Positions 40,055-51,074 of a stretch of 64,000 nucleotides of DNA are shown here, piece by piece (position 1 is the first letter of the stretch; each line of letters opens with the position of its first letter). The position numbers and the translations under genes are program-made. The DNA lies in contig NZ_CP017183.1 in the NCBI RefSeq assembly GCF_001729785.1, positions 2,046,001 to 2,110,000 on the forward strand, in the 5' to 3' direction. The notes under the pieces were generated by a model. The model was not told the DNA's origin and searched no databases. It was given only the letters and a program-made list of their open reading frames with translations. The stretch comes from Enterobacter hormaechei subsp. xiangfangensis (GTDB lineage: Bacteria; Pseudomonadota; Gammaproteobacteria; Enterobacterales; Enterobacteriaceae).

Positions 40055-40401
40055 TCGTGTTTGTGAAGCTTAATTAATAGGCAATAAGTTAATTCTCATC
40101 ATGCAAAAATCTTACGTCACCTGAGCTGTCTTGTCGGCAAACCTGATATTCATCGCATAAGCCGGAACTTGCTGGTCAAATATTCTGGTATTGGCGAATT
40201 ACAGAGTGATATCCCATTTTTTTTATTTTGTTATGTTCCTGCACTTTAGTGAGTTTTCTTTTCTTCCGACAGAATACATTTTGTCTACATTATAATTTTA
40301 ATTTATGATTCGCACACGAACAATTGATGTTACGCAGGGTTTTAGCATCGTGGCAGTCAATAAAACCCTGCTGTTATAAAGTAATCAGGAGATTCATTTT
40401 T
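40055..40401. other. Intergenic region umuD/gcd-like
   Basis: 347 AT-rich bases with no gene. It must hold the dehydrogenase promoter. A candidate -10 TATAAT lies near 40290. A perfect inverted repeat lies at 40334-40371. Confidence 0.55.
40334..40371. promoter_or_regulatory. Inverted repeat in the leader of the PQQ dehydrogenase gene
   Basis: GCAGGGTTTTA (40334-40344) and TAAAACCCTGC (40361-40371) form a perfect 11-bp stem with a 16-base loop, 30 bases upstream of the start codon and without a following T tract. It could be a dimeric repressor operator or an mRNA leader structure. Confidence 0.6.
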
Positions 40402-42831
40402 ATGTCAGACAATAATCCCCGCTCATCCGGCTGGTTAGGCCCGTGGTGCCTGCTGGTGGGTGTGATACTTCTTGTAACGGGGCTCTTTTTTGCTATCGGC
40501 GGTTTTAAACTGGTTTCCCTGGGGGGGAGTTGGTATTTTCTCATCGCCGGGGTTATCACTCTGCTCTCTGCGATTCAGTTCTTCCGCCGCAAGTCCTCTG
40601 CCGTGGGGCTGTTTGCCCTGGTGTTTCTTGGCACCCTGATTTGGGCATTTTTCGATGCCGGGCTCGACTTCTGGCCGCTGGTTTCCCGTTTAATGGTACC
40701 CGCCGGGCTGATGGTGCTGGCAGCTGCCACCTGGCCTGCATTGCGTAAACGTGAAGGAAAACCGTCCTGCGCAAAAGGGGCCCTGGGGGTCTGCGCGGTC
40801 CTTATTATTGCCATGGGCGTCACCTTTGTTCAGATGTTTCAACCCCATCCGACCGTGCCGTTTAGCGGTGAAAAACGTCCGCTGGTACCGGTAAAAGATG
40901 ATGCGAAACAGCAGAACTGGGATCACTACGGTAATACGGCCGGCGGTAGTCGCTTTGTGGCGCTGGACCAGATAACCCGTGACAACGTGAAAAACCTGAA
41001 ACCGGTCTGGACCTACCATACCGGTGACGTACCGGAAAGTCCGGACGGCAATGGCGCAGAAGATCAGCAAACGCCGCTACAGGTTGGCGATCGTGTCTTC
41101 CTCTGTACGCCGCATAACAACGTGATCGCCGTGGATGCCGATAGTGGGAAAGAGATCTGGAAAGCGGAAATCAACGCCAAATCTGCAATCTGGATGCGCT
41201 GCCGTGGCCTGGCATACTTTGATGCCACCAAACCGCTGGCACAGCCAACGGTAGCGGGCTCCACGCCGGTTCTGCCAGCGCAGGTCGCACCGGGCGCTGC
41301 ATGCCAGCGCCGTATCCTGATGAATACTATTGACGGTAAGCTGATCGCGTTAGACGCCGATAACGGCAAATTCTGCCCGGACTTCGGTACTAACGGCAGC
41401 GTTAACCTGCATGAAGGGATGGGCGACGCGTCAGATCCCACCTACGTGCTGACGTCGGCCCCGACGCTGGCGGGTACGACGGTTGTCGTTGGTGGCCGCG
41501 TTGCGGATAACGTCAGCACCGATATGCCGGGAGGCGTTATACGTGGTTATGACGTGATCACCGGCCAGCTGCGCTGGGCGTTCGACCCGCGTAATCCGGA
41601 TCCGAACTATGTTCTGAAGCCGGGCGAACACTACAAACGTAGCTCTGCAAACTCCTGGGCCCCTATGTCCTGGGATGCGTCGATGAATACCGTGTTTATC
41701 CCGATGGGGAGTTCCTCCGTCGACCTGTGGGGCGCTGACCGTATTCCGGAAGATCATAAATACGCCACCTCAATCCTCGCGCTGGATGCGACTACCGGGA
41801 AAGAGAAGTGGGTATACCAGACCGTGCATAACGACCTCTGGGATTTCGATATCCCGATGCAGCCGAGCCTGGTTGATTTCCCGACAAAAGAGGGCAACAA
41901 GCCCGCGGTGGTGGTGGGCACCAAAGCGGGGCAAATTTATGTTCTTGATCGCCTGACGGGTAAACCGCTCACTGAAGTGAAAGAGGTTCCGGTAAAACCA
42001 GCGGATATTCCACGTGAACAGTACCCGGCAACGCAGCCGCGCTCTGTGGGGATGCCGCAGATTGGCGCGGAAACCCTGAAAGAATCGGATATGTGGGGGG
42101 CGACGCCGTTTGACCAGCTGGCCTGTCGTATCAGCTTCAAATCAATGCGTTATGACGGTCTGTACACGATGCCGGGAACCGATATTTCCCTGAGCTTCCC
42201 GGGCTCGCTGGGGGGAATGAACTGGGGTAGTCTGTCCACGGATCCGAACAACCAGTACATCTTCGTCAACGACATGCGTCTGGGTCTGTGGGTCCAGCTG
42301 ATTAAACAAGATCCGCAAAGCGCAGTGGCAAACACGGGCGGTGAAGCCGTGAACGCCGGTATGGGCGCTGTTCCGATGAAAGGAACGCCGTATTCGGTCA
42401 ACAAAAACCGTTTCATGTCACCGCTGGGTATTCCGTGCCAGAAACCACCGTTTGGCTCTCTCTCTGCGATTGACCTGAAAACACAGAAAATCGTCTGGCA
42501 GGTGCCGGTCGGTACCGTTCAGGATACCGGTCCGTTTGGGGTAAAAATGCGTATGCAGATGCCTGTCGGTATGCCGACGCTGGGCGGTACGCTGGCCACG
42601 CAGGGCGGTCTGGTCTTCATTGCGGGAACCCAGGATTACTACCTGCGCGCCTTTGATTCCTCTACGGGGGAAGAAGTGTGGAAAGCGCGTCTCCCGGTGG
42701 GTAGCCAGGGCGGACCTATCAGCTATGTATCACCGAAAACCGGCAAACAGTACATTCTGATCTCTGCTGGCGGTGCACGCCAGTCGCCGGATCGTGGTGA
42801 CTACGTGATTGCCTACGCGCTGGATAAATAA
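40402..42831 (+). CDS. Membrane-bound PQQ-dependent dehydrogenase (glucose/quinate/shikimate family)
   Basis: An 809-residue quinoprotein. Five N-terminal membrane helices (residues about 8-155) anchor it to the inner membrane; the rest is a periplasmic eight-bladed propeller binding PQQ and a metal. Visible family blocks include VWTYHTGDVPES, VIRGYDVITGQLRWAFDPRN, YQTVHNDLWDFDIPMQPSL, MSPLGIPCQKPPFGSLSAID and the C-terminal YILISAGGARQSPDRGDYVI. It oxidises an aldose or cyclitol and passes electrons to ubiquinone. It resembles E. coli Gcd only moderately, so it may be a paralogue with another substrate, and I leave the symbol empty. The pqq operon converges on it, across a terminator. Confidence 0.93.
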   Translation: MSDNNPRSSGWLGPWCLLVGVILLVTGLFFAIGGFKLVSLGGSWYFLIAGVITLLSAIQFFRRKSSAVGLFALVFLGTLIWAFFDAGLDFWPLVSRLMVPAGLMVLAAATWPALRKREGKPSCAKGALGVCAVLIIAMGVTFVQMFQPHPTVPFSGEKRPLVPVKDDAKQQNWDHYGNTAGGSRFVALDQITRDNVKNLKPVWTYHTGDVPESPDGNGAEDQQTPLQVGDRVFLCTPHNNVIAVDADSGKEIWKAEINAKSAIWMRCRGLAYFDATKPLAQPTVAGSTPVLPAQVAPGAACQRRILMNTIDGKLIALDADNGKFCPDFGTNGSVNLHEGMGDASDPTYVLTSAPTLAGTTVVVGGRVADNVSTDMPGGVIRGYDVITGQLRWAFDPRNPDPNYVLKPGEHYKRSSANSWAPMSWDASMNTVFIPMGSSSVDLWGADRIPEDHKYATSILALDATTGKEKWVYQTVHNDLWDFDIPMQPSLVDFPTKEGNKPAVVVGTKAGQIYVLDRLTGKPLTEVKEVPVKPADIPREQYPATQPRSVGMPQIGAETLKESDMWGATPFDQLACRISFKSMRYDGLYTMPGTDISLSFPGSLGGMNWGSLSTDPNNQYIFVNDMRLGLWVQLIKQDPQSAVANTGGEAVNAGMGAVPMKGTPYSVNKNRFMSPLGIPCQKPPFGSLSAIDLKTQKIVWQVPVGTVQDTGPFGVKMRMQMPVGMPTLGGTLATQGGLVFIAGTQDYYLRAFDSSTGEEVWKARLPVGSQGGPISYVSPKTGKQYILISAGGARQSPDRGDYVIAYALDK

Positions 42832-42850
42832 CAGCGAAATAAACAGCCTG

Positions 42851-42878
42851 GCCCCGTCGTAGTACGGGGCTTTTTTTT
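42851..42878 (+). terminator. Terminator of the PQQ dehydrogenase gene
   Basis: GCCCCGT-CGTAGT-ACGGGGC followed by eight T residues, 20 bases after the stop codon. Confidence 0.92.
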
Positions 42879-42917
42879 GACTGAAAACCACGCACAGGAA
42901 GAAAGCTGCGGTTCCGG

Positions 42918-45194
42918 TCAGCCCGTGAAAAGCACCCGCCAGCGACGGCGACGGCGAGTCATCTCGCGCCATAGCGCGACTATCTCGTCAGGTTGCAGGG
43001 CATCAATAGCCTGCGGCGTTAACACCGGCAAACCATAGCGCTGGCGCAGGGCGGCCACTGCCGTGGCGCTGGCATCCATCGGTGAGCGGATCTGCGTCGC
43101 CAGCTGCTGTCGCAATAGGCTGAACTCGGATTCATCGCACAGCGTCAGCTCTCGCAAAAATCGTTTGCAGCAACCCAACAGGTTCACGGGAGAACGATCA
43201 GGCGACTGTAACGCCAGCAGCAGGCCATCGCGATCGGCAATACGCTGATAACGACAGCTGACCACGTAGCCAATCTGCTGTTCCACGCGCAGGCGCTGGA
43301 AAAATCGCGGTTCGCAGCATAACGCCAGCAGCCGCAGCGCGGCGAGCGACGCACCCGGCGGCAGGGGAATAAACACCAGCAGCGCCGAATCCTCGCTGGC
43401 GTGCGGAATGTGTTCGACCCCGCCGGGACAATCGCTTAACGGCAACGGCTTAGCGTTAACCGGCGCCCGGAGCAGGCCAAGCTGCCGGGCTAACCCGTGC
43501 GCGTGTCCGGCGCTGCCGCCAGCTAACGCCGCCAGCCAGCCATTCCGTGACGGTTCCGATGCCAGTCGTTCAGGCAATTGCTTAAGCAACTGACGGATCG
43601 CAATGCCATCTGGCGCAGGCGTAATAGCCGGTGTGGGGCGGGAGAGGCGATCGATTATCGCCCCGATGATGGGTTCCGCCATCACCACGGCGTCAGGAAG
43701 CCGCAGGGTTAGCTGCCAGCTACCGTCAACCGTTTGCCACTCGCCGCTGCTGCCGATATGGCGCATTTCAGCTAGAAGAGGGCGTAATTGTTTGCCGATC
43801 GCCACTCCCTGTGACTCGCTTACGCGCGAATAAAAAGGCCTGCGGAGGATCAGCGTCGGCGCTTGTGCCTGCGCCGGTAAATGCAGCAGCGGAACGGCTT
43901 CTGGCGTCAGGGCTGGGGCAGAATATTGGGTAGCCTGCGGGTAGAAGGAAAACGCGATGGGGCTCTCATCCGCAACCGGCTGGCGACGCCAGTGGCTAAG
44001 CGGCAGGGCAAATCCCTGGCTGGCGATAATTTCAGCGGTTTCCATTTTTTTGCAGGCCAGATACGAGGTGGGCGCCGCCAGTAAGTCGGCACAGAAGGCG
44101 GAAAAATCAACCGGCGCCGCGCCGGGCGCAAAACCAAACGCCCGCTGGCGAAGCTGGTCAAGGGGCGACAGGGCGCTAAAGCGCTGCTGTGCCAGCCTAT
44201 AATAATGCCGCTGTTGCTCTTGCGTCGTTTGCTGTAGGGCCCGCAGCCAGCGCGTGATTTGCGCGTCTATGGCCTCGGGCCGTTCGCCGTCAAGCGTTAG
44301 CGCCAGCCAGCCGTAATCGTCATCCTGATAAAGCCAGTCCAGCGATACCTCTTCTGCCAGCCCGCGCGCCCGCAGCCCGTCAATCAGGCTTCCGGGGGCC
44401 TCGTCCAGCAAAAATTCCCGAAGCAAGGTGACGTTGTCACTTTTTCGGATCAACGGGCAGCGCCACAGCGCGGGTCGCTCCGTCACTGCCAGCTGATAAT
44501 CTGCTTCAGCGCTAAGGCGTAACGGGGGGGCGGCTTCAGGCACGCCACCTGAAGCAAAACCTGTCGCAAACGTATGGGCAAGCTCGGCTAACGCATCCAG
44601 CGTTTGCGGTCCCTGTAGCCACAATTGCAGGTGTCTGGCCCCATAATAGCGGCGATGAAATCCGCGCAACGCGGCGTGCAGCGATCCCGTGTCTTGCCCC
44701 AGAGAATCATGGCTACCCACCTGAAAACGGCGAAAAACCTCCGGTTGTTCCATCGCGTGGCGCGCCGCGGCTTCGCGCCGAGCGGGATCATGCTGCTGGA
44801 TAAGCCGGTTTTCCGCATCAATGACCGCCACTTCGCGCTGGATGTCCTGCCGGGAAAGCAGCGGCGCCTGCAACATATCCCGCAGTCGCGCGACGCCGTC
44901 GGACAGGTTATCGGCGGCAACGTCGAAGAAAAAAGCGCTGTGGCGAGCCAGCGTGGTGGCATTGACGTTGCCGCCCTGGCGCTGGACCCAGGCCATGAGT
45001 CGATCATCGCCCTGATAGCGCTGGCTACCGCGGAACAGCAGGTGCTCAAGCAAATGCGCGAGACCGGCGAATCGCGGTGGCTCGTGATGGCTTCCGGCAC
45101 TCACGCGCGCCAGCGCCGCCGCGCGTGTCGCCTGCGGCTGATGCACCAGCGTTGCGCGTAAACCGCCTGCCAGTTCCACGATGCGGATGGTCAT
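42918..45194 (-). CDS. pqqF: PqqF, M16-family PQQ-processing protease
   Basis: A 758-residue pitrilysin-type zinc protease that helps release the cross-linked Glu-Tyr from PqqA. The inverted zinc motif HLLEH (in AHLLEHLLFRGS) lies near residue 46, with the third ligand Glu further on. The second half is the inactive M16 domain typical of long members. It is the last gene of pqqABCDEF, as in Klebsiella, starting 5 bases after pqqE. Confidence 0.94.
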   Translation of the reverse strand: MTIRIVELAGGLRATLVHQPQATRAAALARVSAGSHHEPPRFAGLAHLLEHLLFRGSQRYQGDDRLMAWVQRQGGNVNATTLARHSAFFFDVAADNLSDGVARLRDMLQAPLLSRQDIQREVAVIDAENRLIQQHDPARREAAARHAMEQPEVFRRFQVGSHDSLGQDTGSLHAALRGFHRRYYGARHLQLWLQGPQTLDALAELAHTFATGFASGGVPEAAPPLRLSAEADYQLAVTERPALWRCPLIRKSDNVTLLREFLLDEAPGSLIDGLRARGLAEEVSLDWLYQDDDYGWLALTLDGERPEAIDAQITRWLRALQQTTQEQQRHYYRLAQQRFSALSPLDQLRQRAFGFAPGAAPVDFSAFCADLLAAPTSYLACKKMETAEIIASQGFALPLSHWRRQPVADESPIAFSFYPQATQYSAPALTPEAVPLLHLPAQAQAPTLILRRPFYSRVSESQGVAIGKQLRPLLAEMRHIGSSGEWQTVDGSWQLTLRLPDAVVMAEPIIGAIIDRLSRPTPAITPAPDGIAIRQLLKQLPERLASEPSRNGWLAALAGGSAGHAHGLARQLGLLRAPVNAKPLPLSDCPGGVEHIPHASEDSALLVFIPLPPGASLAALRLLALCCEPRFFQRLRVEQQIGYVVSCRYQRIADRDGLLLALQSPDRSPVNLLGCCKRFLRELTLCDESEFSLLRQQLATQIRSPMDASATAVAALRQRYGLPVLTPQAIDALQPDEIVALWREMTRRRRRWRVLFTG

Positions 45195-45199
45195 TATCG

Positions 45200-46607
<1,408 letters not shown>

Positions 46608-46609
46608 GC

Positions 46610-47365
46610 TTATACCAGTCGGGTTGTGTGCCAGGCCGCTTTGTCGGTGACCGTGTGATAAGGCGGACGCTGTAGCGCGTAGGCCATGGTCATCGCGTCG
46701 AGCATCGACCACAGGATATCGAGTTTGAACTGAAGGATCTCCAGCATCCGATTCTGCTTTTCCGCGCTATCGCAATAACGCTTCGCCAGCTCCAGACCGT
46801 GTTCAACGTCACGGCTGGCCTGGCTGAGGCGGCTGCGGAAATAAAAATAGCCTTCCTCTTTGATCCACGGGTAGTGCTGTGGCCAGCTGTCGAGACGCGA
46901 CTGATGGATTTGCGGGGCGAACAGTTCGGTGAGCGAACTGCATGCAGCCTCCTGCCAGTTGGCGCGGCGGGCGAAGTTAACGTAAGCGTCGACGGCGAAA
47001 CGGACGCCGGGCAGCACGTGGCGCTCGCTGATTAAGTCCTCGCGGCTGAGCCCCACGGCTTCGCCCAGCTGTAGCCAGGCTTCGATACCGCCGTCATGAC
47101 CGTTGCTGCCGTCGTGATCGAGGATCCGCTGCACCCATTTGCGACGCGTGTTCGGATCCGGGCAGTTCGCCATAATTGCCGCGTCTTTCAGTGGGATCGT
47201 CGTCTGGTAGTAAAACCGGTTCGCCACCCAGCCCTGGATCTGCTCGCGGCTGGCCTCGCCGTTATGCATCGCGATATGGTACGGATGGTGAATATGATAG
47301 TAGGCGCCTTTCGCCCGAAGGGCGTGCTCAAACTCTTGCGGCGAGAGCGTTTCGCGAATGTGCAT
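46610..47365 (-). CDS. pqqC: PqqC, pyrroloquinoline-quinone synthase
   Basis: A 251-residue cofactor-free oxidase that performs the final ring closure and eight-electron oxidation to PQQ. The all-helical heme-oxygenase-like fold has the family blocks [40 protein letters not shown] and [11 protein letters not shown]. Length is normal. It begins 2 bases after pqqB. Confidence 0.97.
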   Translation of the reverse strand: MHIRETLSPQEFEHALRAKGAYYHIHHPYHIAMHNGEASREQIQGWVANRFYYQTTIPLKDAAIMANCPDPNTRRKWVQRILDHDGSNGHDGGIEAWLQLGEAVGLSREDLISERHVLPGVRFAVDAYVNFARRANWQEAACSSLTELFAPQIHQSRLDSWPQHYPWIKEEGYFYFRSRLSQASRDVEHGLELAKRYCDSAEKQNRMLEILQFKLDILWSMLDAMTMAYALQRPPYHTVTDKAAWHTTRLV

Positions 47366-47367
47366 AG

Positions 47368-48285
47368 TTAGTCCTGAAGCGTGATGTTCATCCCGTCCCA
47401 GCTCACTTCTATTCCCTGCTGCGCAAGGGCGTGACGCTGCGGCGACTGCTCGTTAAGGATCGGGTTGGTGTTATTAATGTGGATCAGAATCTTGCGCTTT
47501 GCCGGCAGCGAGGCCAGCAGCGCCATCATGCCGTGTTCATCGCCGAGCGCCAGATGGCCCATGTCGCGGCCGGTATTGCGCCCGACGCCGGTGGCCTGGA
47601 GTTCATCGTCCTGCCAGACGGTGCCGTCAATCAGCAGACAGTCCGCCTTTTTGAGCCACGGCAGGATAGCGTCATCGGGTTCACCGAGACCCGGTGCGTA
47701 GAACAGCGTCTGACCGTTGCGGCGGTTTTCGATAAACAGCGCCACGTTATGCCCCGGCAGCGGGTGGTCGCGCCACGGCGAATAGGGCGGTGCGTTACTG
47801 GCGATGGGGACAGCGGTAAACTGCAAATCAGGGCAGGCTTCCACGCTAAAGGCGGTGAGCGGCGCAATCGGGTGATGAATCAGGCCGCCGTTCCAGTGCC
47901 GGAGCATGGTAAAAATCGGGAATCCGCTGGAAAGATCTTCATGCACCTCCGGCGTACACCATACCTGATGTGGACACCCTTCGCGCAGGCTGAGCAGCCC
48001 GGTGGTGTGGTCAATCTGGCTATCGGTGAGAATAATGCCGCCAATATGCGTGCCGCGCAGAACCTCTTTCTTATTCAGTTCTGGCGTATGGGCAATCTGC
48101 TGGCTGATATCGGGGGAGGCGTTACACAGCACCCACTCTTTGCCGTTATCACTGACGATGATCGACGACTGGGTGCGAGGGGTCGCCTGAAGGGTACCGT
48201 CGCGCAAACCCTGACAGTTGGCGCAGTTACAGTTCCACTGGGGGAAACCACCGCCAGCGGCGGAACCGAGGACTTTAATAAACAT
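47368..48285 (-). CDS. pqqB: PqqB, metallo-hydrolase of PQQ synthesis
   Basis: A 305-residue metallo-beta-lactamase-fold protein that hydroxylates the Glu-Tyr-derived intermediate. The N-terminus [20 protein letters not shown] is diagnostic. The family's metal-site variants [12 protein letters not shown] and HINNTNPIL are visible. The start at 48285 matches known PqqB proteins; a longer form from 48306 would begin inside the pqqA-pqqB hairpin region. Confidence 0.97.
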   Translation of the reverse strand: MFIKVLGSAAGGGFPQWNCNCANCQGLRDGTLQATPRTQSSIIVSDNGKEWVLCNASPDISQQIAHTPELNKKEVLRGTHIGGIILTDSQIDHTTGLLSLREGCPHQVWCTPEVHEDLSSGFPIFTMLRHWNGGLIHHPIAPLTAFSVEACPDLQFTAVPIASNAPPYSPWRDHPLPGHNVALFIENRRNGQTLFYAPGLGEPDDAILPWLKKADCLLIDGTVWQDDELQATGVGRNTGRDMGHLALGDEHGMMALLASLPAKRKILIHINNTNPILNEQSPQRHALAQQGIEVSWDGMNITLQD

Positions 48286-48305
48286 GAAGATGGGCCAGGT
48301 AGTCA

Positions 48306-48334
48306 AACAAAAATGCCCGCACGGATGGCGGGCA
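48306..48334 (-). terminator. Attenuator-type hairpin between pqqA and pqqB
   Basis: On the minus strand TGCCCGC-CATCCGT-GCGGGCA followed by TTTTTG. It resembles a leaky rho-independent terminator just after pqqA. Such a site would let pqqA mRNA exceed that of the enzyme genes, which fits PqqA being the consumed substrate peptide. Confidence 0.85.
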
Positions 48335-48340
48335 GAGCGA

Positions 48341-48412
48341 TTAGCGGTTGGAAATGTACAGGGTCACTTCCAGGCCAAGACGTAAATCAATAAAAGCAGG
48401 TTTCTTCCACAT
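48341..48412 (-). CDS. pqqA: PqqA, PQQ precursor peptide
   Basis: A 23-residue peptide beginning [20 protein letters not shown] and ending SNR. The Glu-Val-Thr-Leu-Tyr motif contains the Glu and Tyr that are cross-linked and excised to become PQQ. A GAGGAAAAAACG sequence upstream serves as ribosome site. It is first in the operon, and the gene is too short for most automatic calls. Confidence 0.97.
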   Translation of the reverse strand: MWKKPAFIDLRLGLEVTLYISNR

Positions 48413-48550
48413 CGTTTTTTCCTCTTTAAAAATGCAGCACCAACGCCATTGTTTGTGCCAGTTTTGTGATGGTCATCAAATAATGCGTCACAGGAGGGCA
48501 AAGCTCAACCCGAAAGATGTAAGGAATTAACTTAATGTTTACAACGTAAC

Positions 48551-49570
48551 CTATTGTTGCCAAACATTTTGCAATACCTTTTGCCAGTTACCCCACAGCA
48601 GCTTATTCAGCACAAATTGATCATAGCCGCTGTCATGCAACGCGCTGATTAGCCGTGGTAAACCACTCACATCGTGTAAGTCATCAGGCAACGTAATGCC
48701 GTCAAAATCGGAGCCCAGCGCGACATGATCGTCACCCATGATGTTAATAAGATAGTCGATATGGCGAACAATCGTACTCAGCGGGGTATCGCTATCGCGT
48801 TTACCGTCGGCGCGCAGAAACGCGTTGCCGAAATTGACGCCAGCCACGCCGCCGCTGTCGCGGATAGCCAGCAGCTGCCGATCGGTCAGATTGCGCGGTT
48901 GCGGGCACAGCGTATGGGCGTTGGAGTGGGTGGCGACCAGCGGTGATGAGGAATGACGAGCGGTATCCCAGAACGCCTTTTCATTCATATGCGAAACGTC
49001 AATCAGCATGTTCAGGGCGTTAGCGTGCTTAATGAGGGCGATACCCTCTGCGGTAAGCCCTGGGCCGCTGTCCGGGCTGCCGGGAAACGCCCCGTTAACG
49101 CCGGTGCCAAAACGGTTAGCAATGTTCCAGAAAGGCCCAATGCTACGCACCCCGGCGGCATAGAAAGCCTGTAGATCGCCTCCCTCGCCGTCAAAACCGC
49201 CCGCGCCCTCAATATGCGCCACCATCGCCAGCACCTTATCCTGACGGCAGCGTTCGATATCCGCCGCGCTCAGGCACAATCGCGCCCGGCCGTCGGAGTG
49301 GGCGACAAGCTGCTTAAGGATCGTCAGCTGCTGCCAGAGAATGTCGACCGGCTGCCACGGCTCGCTGGCGTATTGTGGCGCCATGCGGGCGATATACTCC
49401 TGCGGCGGCACGAACAGCGCGAACAGCCCGCCGGAAAATCCGCCTTGCTGCATGCGCGGATAATCGAGGTGTCCGTTTTCAATGCCGGAGAAGAAGGCCG
49501 TTACCGGATCCTGGCGATGGTGAAGCCATAAATTAAGCAATAGGTCATTGTGACCATCAAAAATCGCCAT
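48551..49570 (-). CDS. Membrane-dipeptidase family (M19) peptidase
   Basis: A 339-residue zinc dipeptidase related to renal dipeptidase. Metal-ligand motifs are FDGHNDLL (HxD) near the start, DVSHMNEKAFW and ATHSNAH in the middle, and LGSDFDG towards the end. It lies directly upstream of pqqA in the same direction, a placement also known in other enterobacteria. A link to digestion of PqqA fragments is possible but not shown by the sequence. The start MAIFDGHNDL was chosen because upstream codons add nothing conserved. Confidence 0.88.
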   Translation of the reverse strand: MAIFDGHNDLLLNLWLHHRQDPVTAFFSGIENGHLDYPRMQQGGFSGGLFALFVPPQEYIARMAPQYASEPWQPVDILWQQLTILKQLVAHSDGRARLCLSAADIERCRQDKVLAMVAHIEGAGGFDGEGGDLQAFYAAGVRSIGPFWNIANRFGTGVNGAFPGSPDSGPGLTAEGIALIKHANALNMLIDVSHMNEKAFWDTARHSSSPLVATHSNAHTLCPQPRNLTDRQLLAIRDSGGVAGVNFGNAFLRADGKRDSDTPLSTIVRHIDYLINIMGDDHVALGSDFDGITLPDDLHDVSGLPRLISALHDSGYDQFVLNKLLWGNWQKVLQNVWQQ

Positions 49571-49674
49571 AGCGCATCCCACTGTCTTTTATTGCTGTGA
49601 AAGTTGCCTGGCACGATAACCGATTTGTCCGGTCCGGCAAGGAGAAATTTACAACTTAGCAGCAATTGTTAATA

Positions 49675-50940
49675 TCACTTAACAGTGAGGAGATCCGCAA
49701 AGCGGGTTGTGTAGCGGGGTGAAAGCATTTCCCGTTTCATCTGCCACGGCTGCTGAATACCCTGTCCCGCGAAGTAAAGCGTGCCACGGCCATTTTCAGC
49801 ATTCAGATGGTCTAATACATCCATTAACTTTTGGCTGTTTTTCCTGGGTGCGTTGTCGTCAAACAGATTAAGTTGCGCGACGCCCTGGCTATAAAAATCT
49901 CCCAGCATCACACCGGCTTTCTGGTACCGATGGCCGTTCTTCCAGACCGCATCCAGACAACGAACTGATGCGCCGATAATATCCCGGCTATCCTGGGTTG
50001 GGGTAAGCAGTTTTACCGACGCGCTATTGCCATAATATGGCTCGTTAAGCGCGAAGGGCGAGGTTTTAACAAATACGGAGATAAAGCGGCAATGCTGATG
50101 CTCATTGCGAAGTTTTTCTGCTGCCCGGGCAGCATAACTACAGATGGCCTGGCGTACATCGTCATATTCCGTGATGCGTTCGCCAAACGAGCGCGAACAG
50201 ACGATTTCTTGCTTTACCGGGGCAAACTCTTCCAGTTCAAGACACGGTTCGCCCCGTAATTCACGCACCGTTCTCTCCAGCACGACATTGAAATGTTTTC
50301 TTATGAACCGGATATCGGTGTCTGCCAGTTGCAGGACGGTCTTAATCCCCATCATCTCAAGCTTCTTCGCTATGCGACGTCCTACACCCCAAACGTCTTC
50401 GACGGGTAGCGCCGCCATCAGCTTTCTCTGACGATCCACATTGGATAAATCAACAACGCCTCCCGTCTGGCGCTGCCAGCGTTTTGCCGCGTGATTTGCC
50501 AGTTTCGCCAGCGTCTTTGTGGGTGCGATGCCCACCCCGACGGTCAGATGGGTGCGTTGCAGTACGGTCGCTCTCATTTCATGCCCAAAATCGGAAAGAT
50601 CGCGACAATTACGTACCCCGGTAAGATCGCAAAAGATCTCATCAATGGAGTATATTTCGCTACGAGGCGACATCTCTTCAAGCGTGTTCATTACCCGGTT
50701 GGACATATCCGCGTAAAGTTCATAATTACTGCTGAAACAAACCACGCCATGATGCCTGAAGCGATCTTTCTGTTTGAAGTACGGTTCACCCATTTTCACA
50801 AAGGGTTTGGCTTCAGCGGAGCGAGAGATGACGCACCCATCGTTATTGGACAACACGACCACCGGTCGTCCCTTCAGGTCCGGGCGAAAAACCGTTTCAC
50901 AGGAAGCATAGAAAGCGTTCACATCACACAGTGCAAACAT
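49675..50940 (-). CDS. umuC: UmuC, catalytic subunit of DNA polymerase V
   Basis: A 421-residue Y-family translesion polymerase. Palm motifs are FALCDVNAFYASCE (metal Asp6) and IYSIDEIFCD (Asp/Glu near 101). Helix-hairpin-helix and little-finger regions follow, and the beta-clamp motif QLNLF is at about 357-361. The length equals E. coli UmuC. It has no umuD next to it: the flanking genes are the M19 dipeptidase (downstream) and yajD (upstream, same strand, behind a hairpin). Its own LexA box lies 63 bases before the start, so it is an independent SOS gene. The start at 50940 is fixed by homology; the in-frame extension to 51117 crosses the LexA box. Confidence 0.96.
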   Translation of the reverse strand: MFALCDVNAFYASCETVFRPDLKGRPVVVLSNNDGCVISRSAEAKPFVKMGEPYFKQKDRFRHHGVVCFSSNYELYADMSNRVMNTLEEMSPRSEIYSIDEIFCDLTGVRNCRDLSDFGHEMRATVLQRTHLTVGVGIAPTKTLAKLANHAAKRWQRQTGGVVDLSNVDRQRKLMAALPVEDVWGVGRRIAKKLEMMGIKTVLQLADTDIRFIRKHFNVVLERTVRELRGEPCLELEEFAPVKQEIVCSRSFGERITEYDDVRQAICSYAARAAEKLRNEHQHCRFISVFVKTSPFALNEPYYGNSASVKLLTPTQDSRDIIGASVRCLDAVWKNGHRYQKAGVMLGDFYSQGVAQLNLFDDNAPRKNSQKLMDVLDHLNAENGRGTLYFAGQGIQQPWQMKREMLSPRYTTRFADLLTVK

Positions 50941-51003
50941 GGTCAGCTCGCTCTGGTATCGCCAGGTGGGGTGAAAAACTGCATTATGATCACCGTTAAT
51001 AAA

Positions 51004-51023
51004 TACTGTATTTATATACAGTA
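51004..51023 (-). promoter_or_regulatory. LexA (SOS) box of umuC
   Basis: TACTGTATTTATATACAGTA, with a perfect CTGT-N8-ACAG core. It is the third LexA box in the window and the proof that umuC is controlled on its own. Confidence 0.94.
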
Positions 51024-51074
51024 TTGTATATTGATAGCAAAGATCAAGGGGGAACGAGGAGTGACGTCGTACGG

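Noticed and set aside
47431..48393. Open frame of 320 codons antisense to pqqB and pqqA
   Set aside because: It opposes well-conserved genes and has no plausible start signal.
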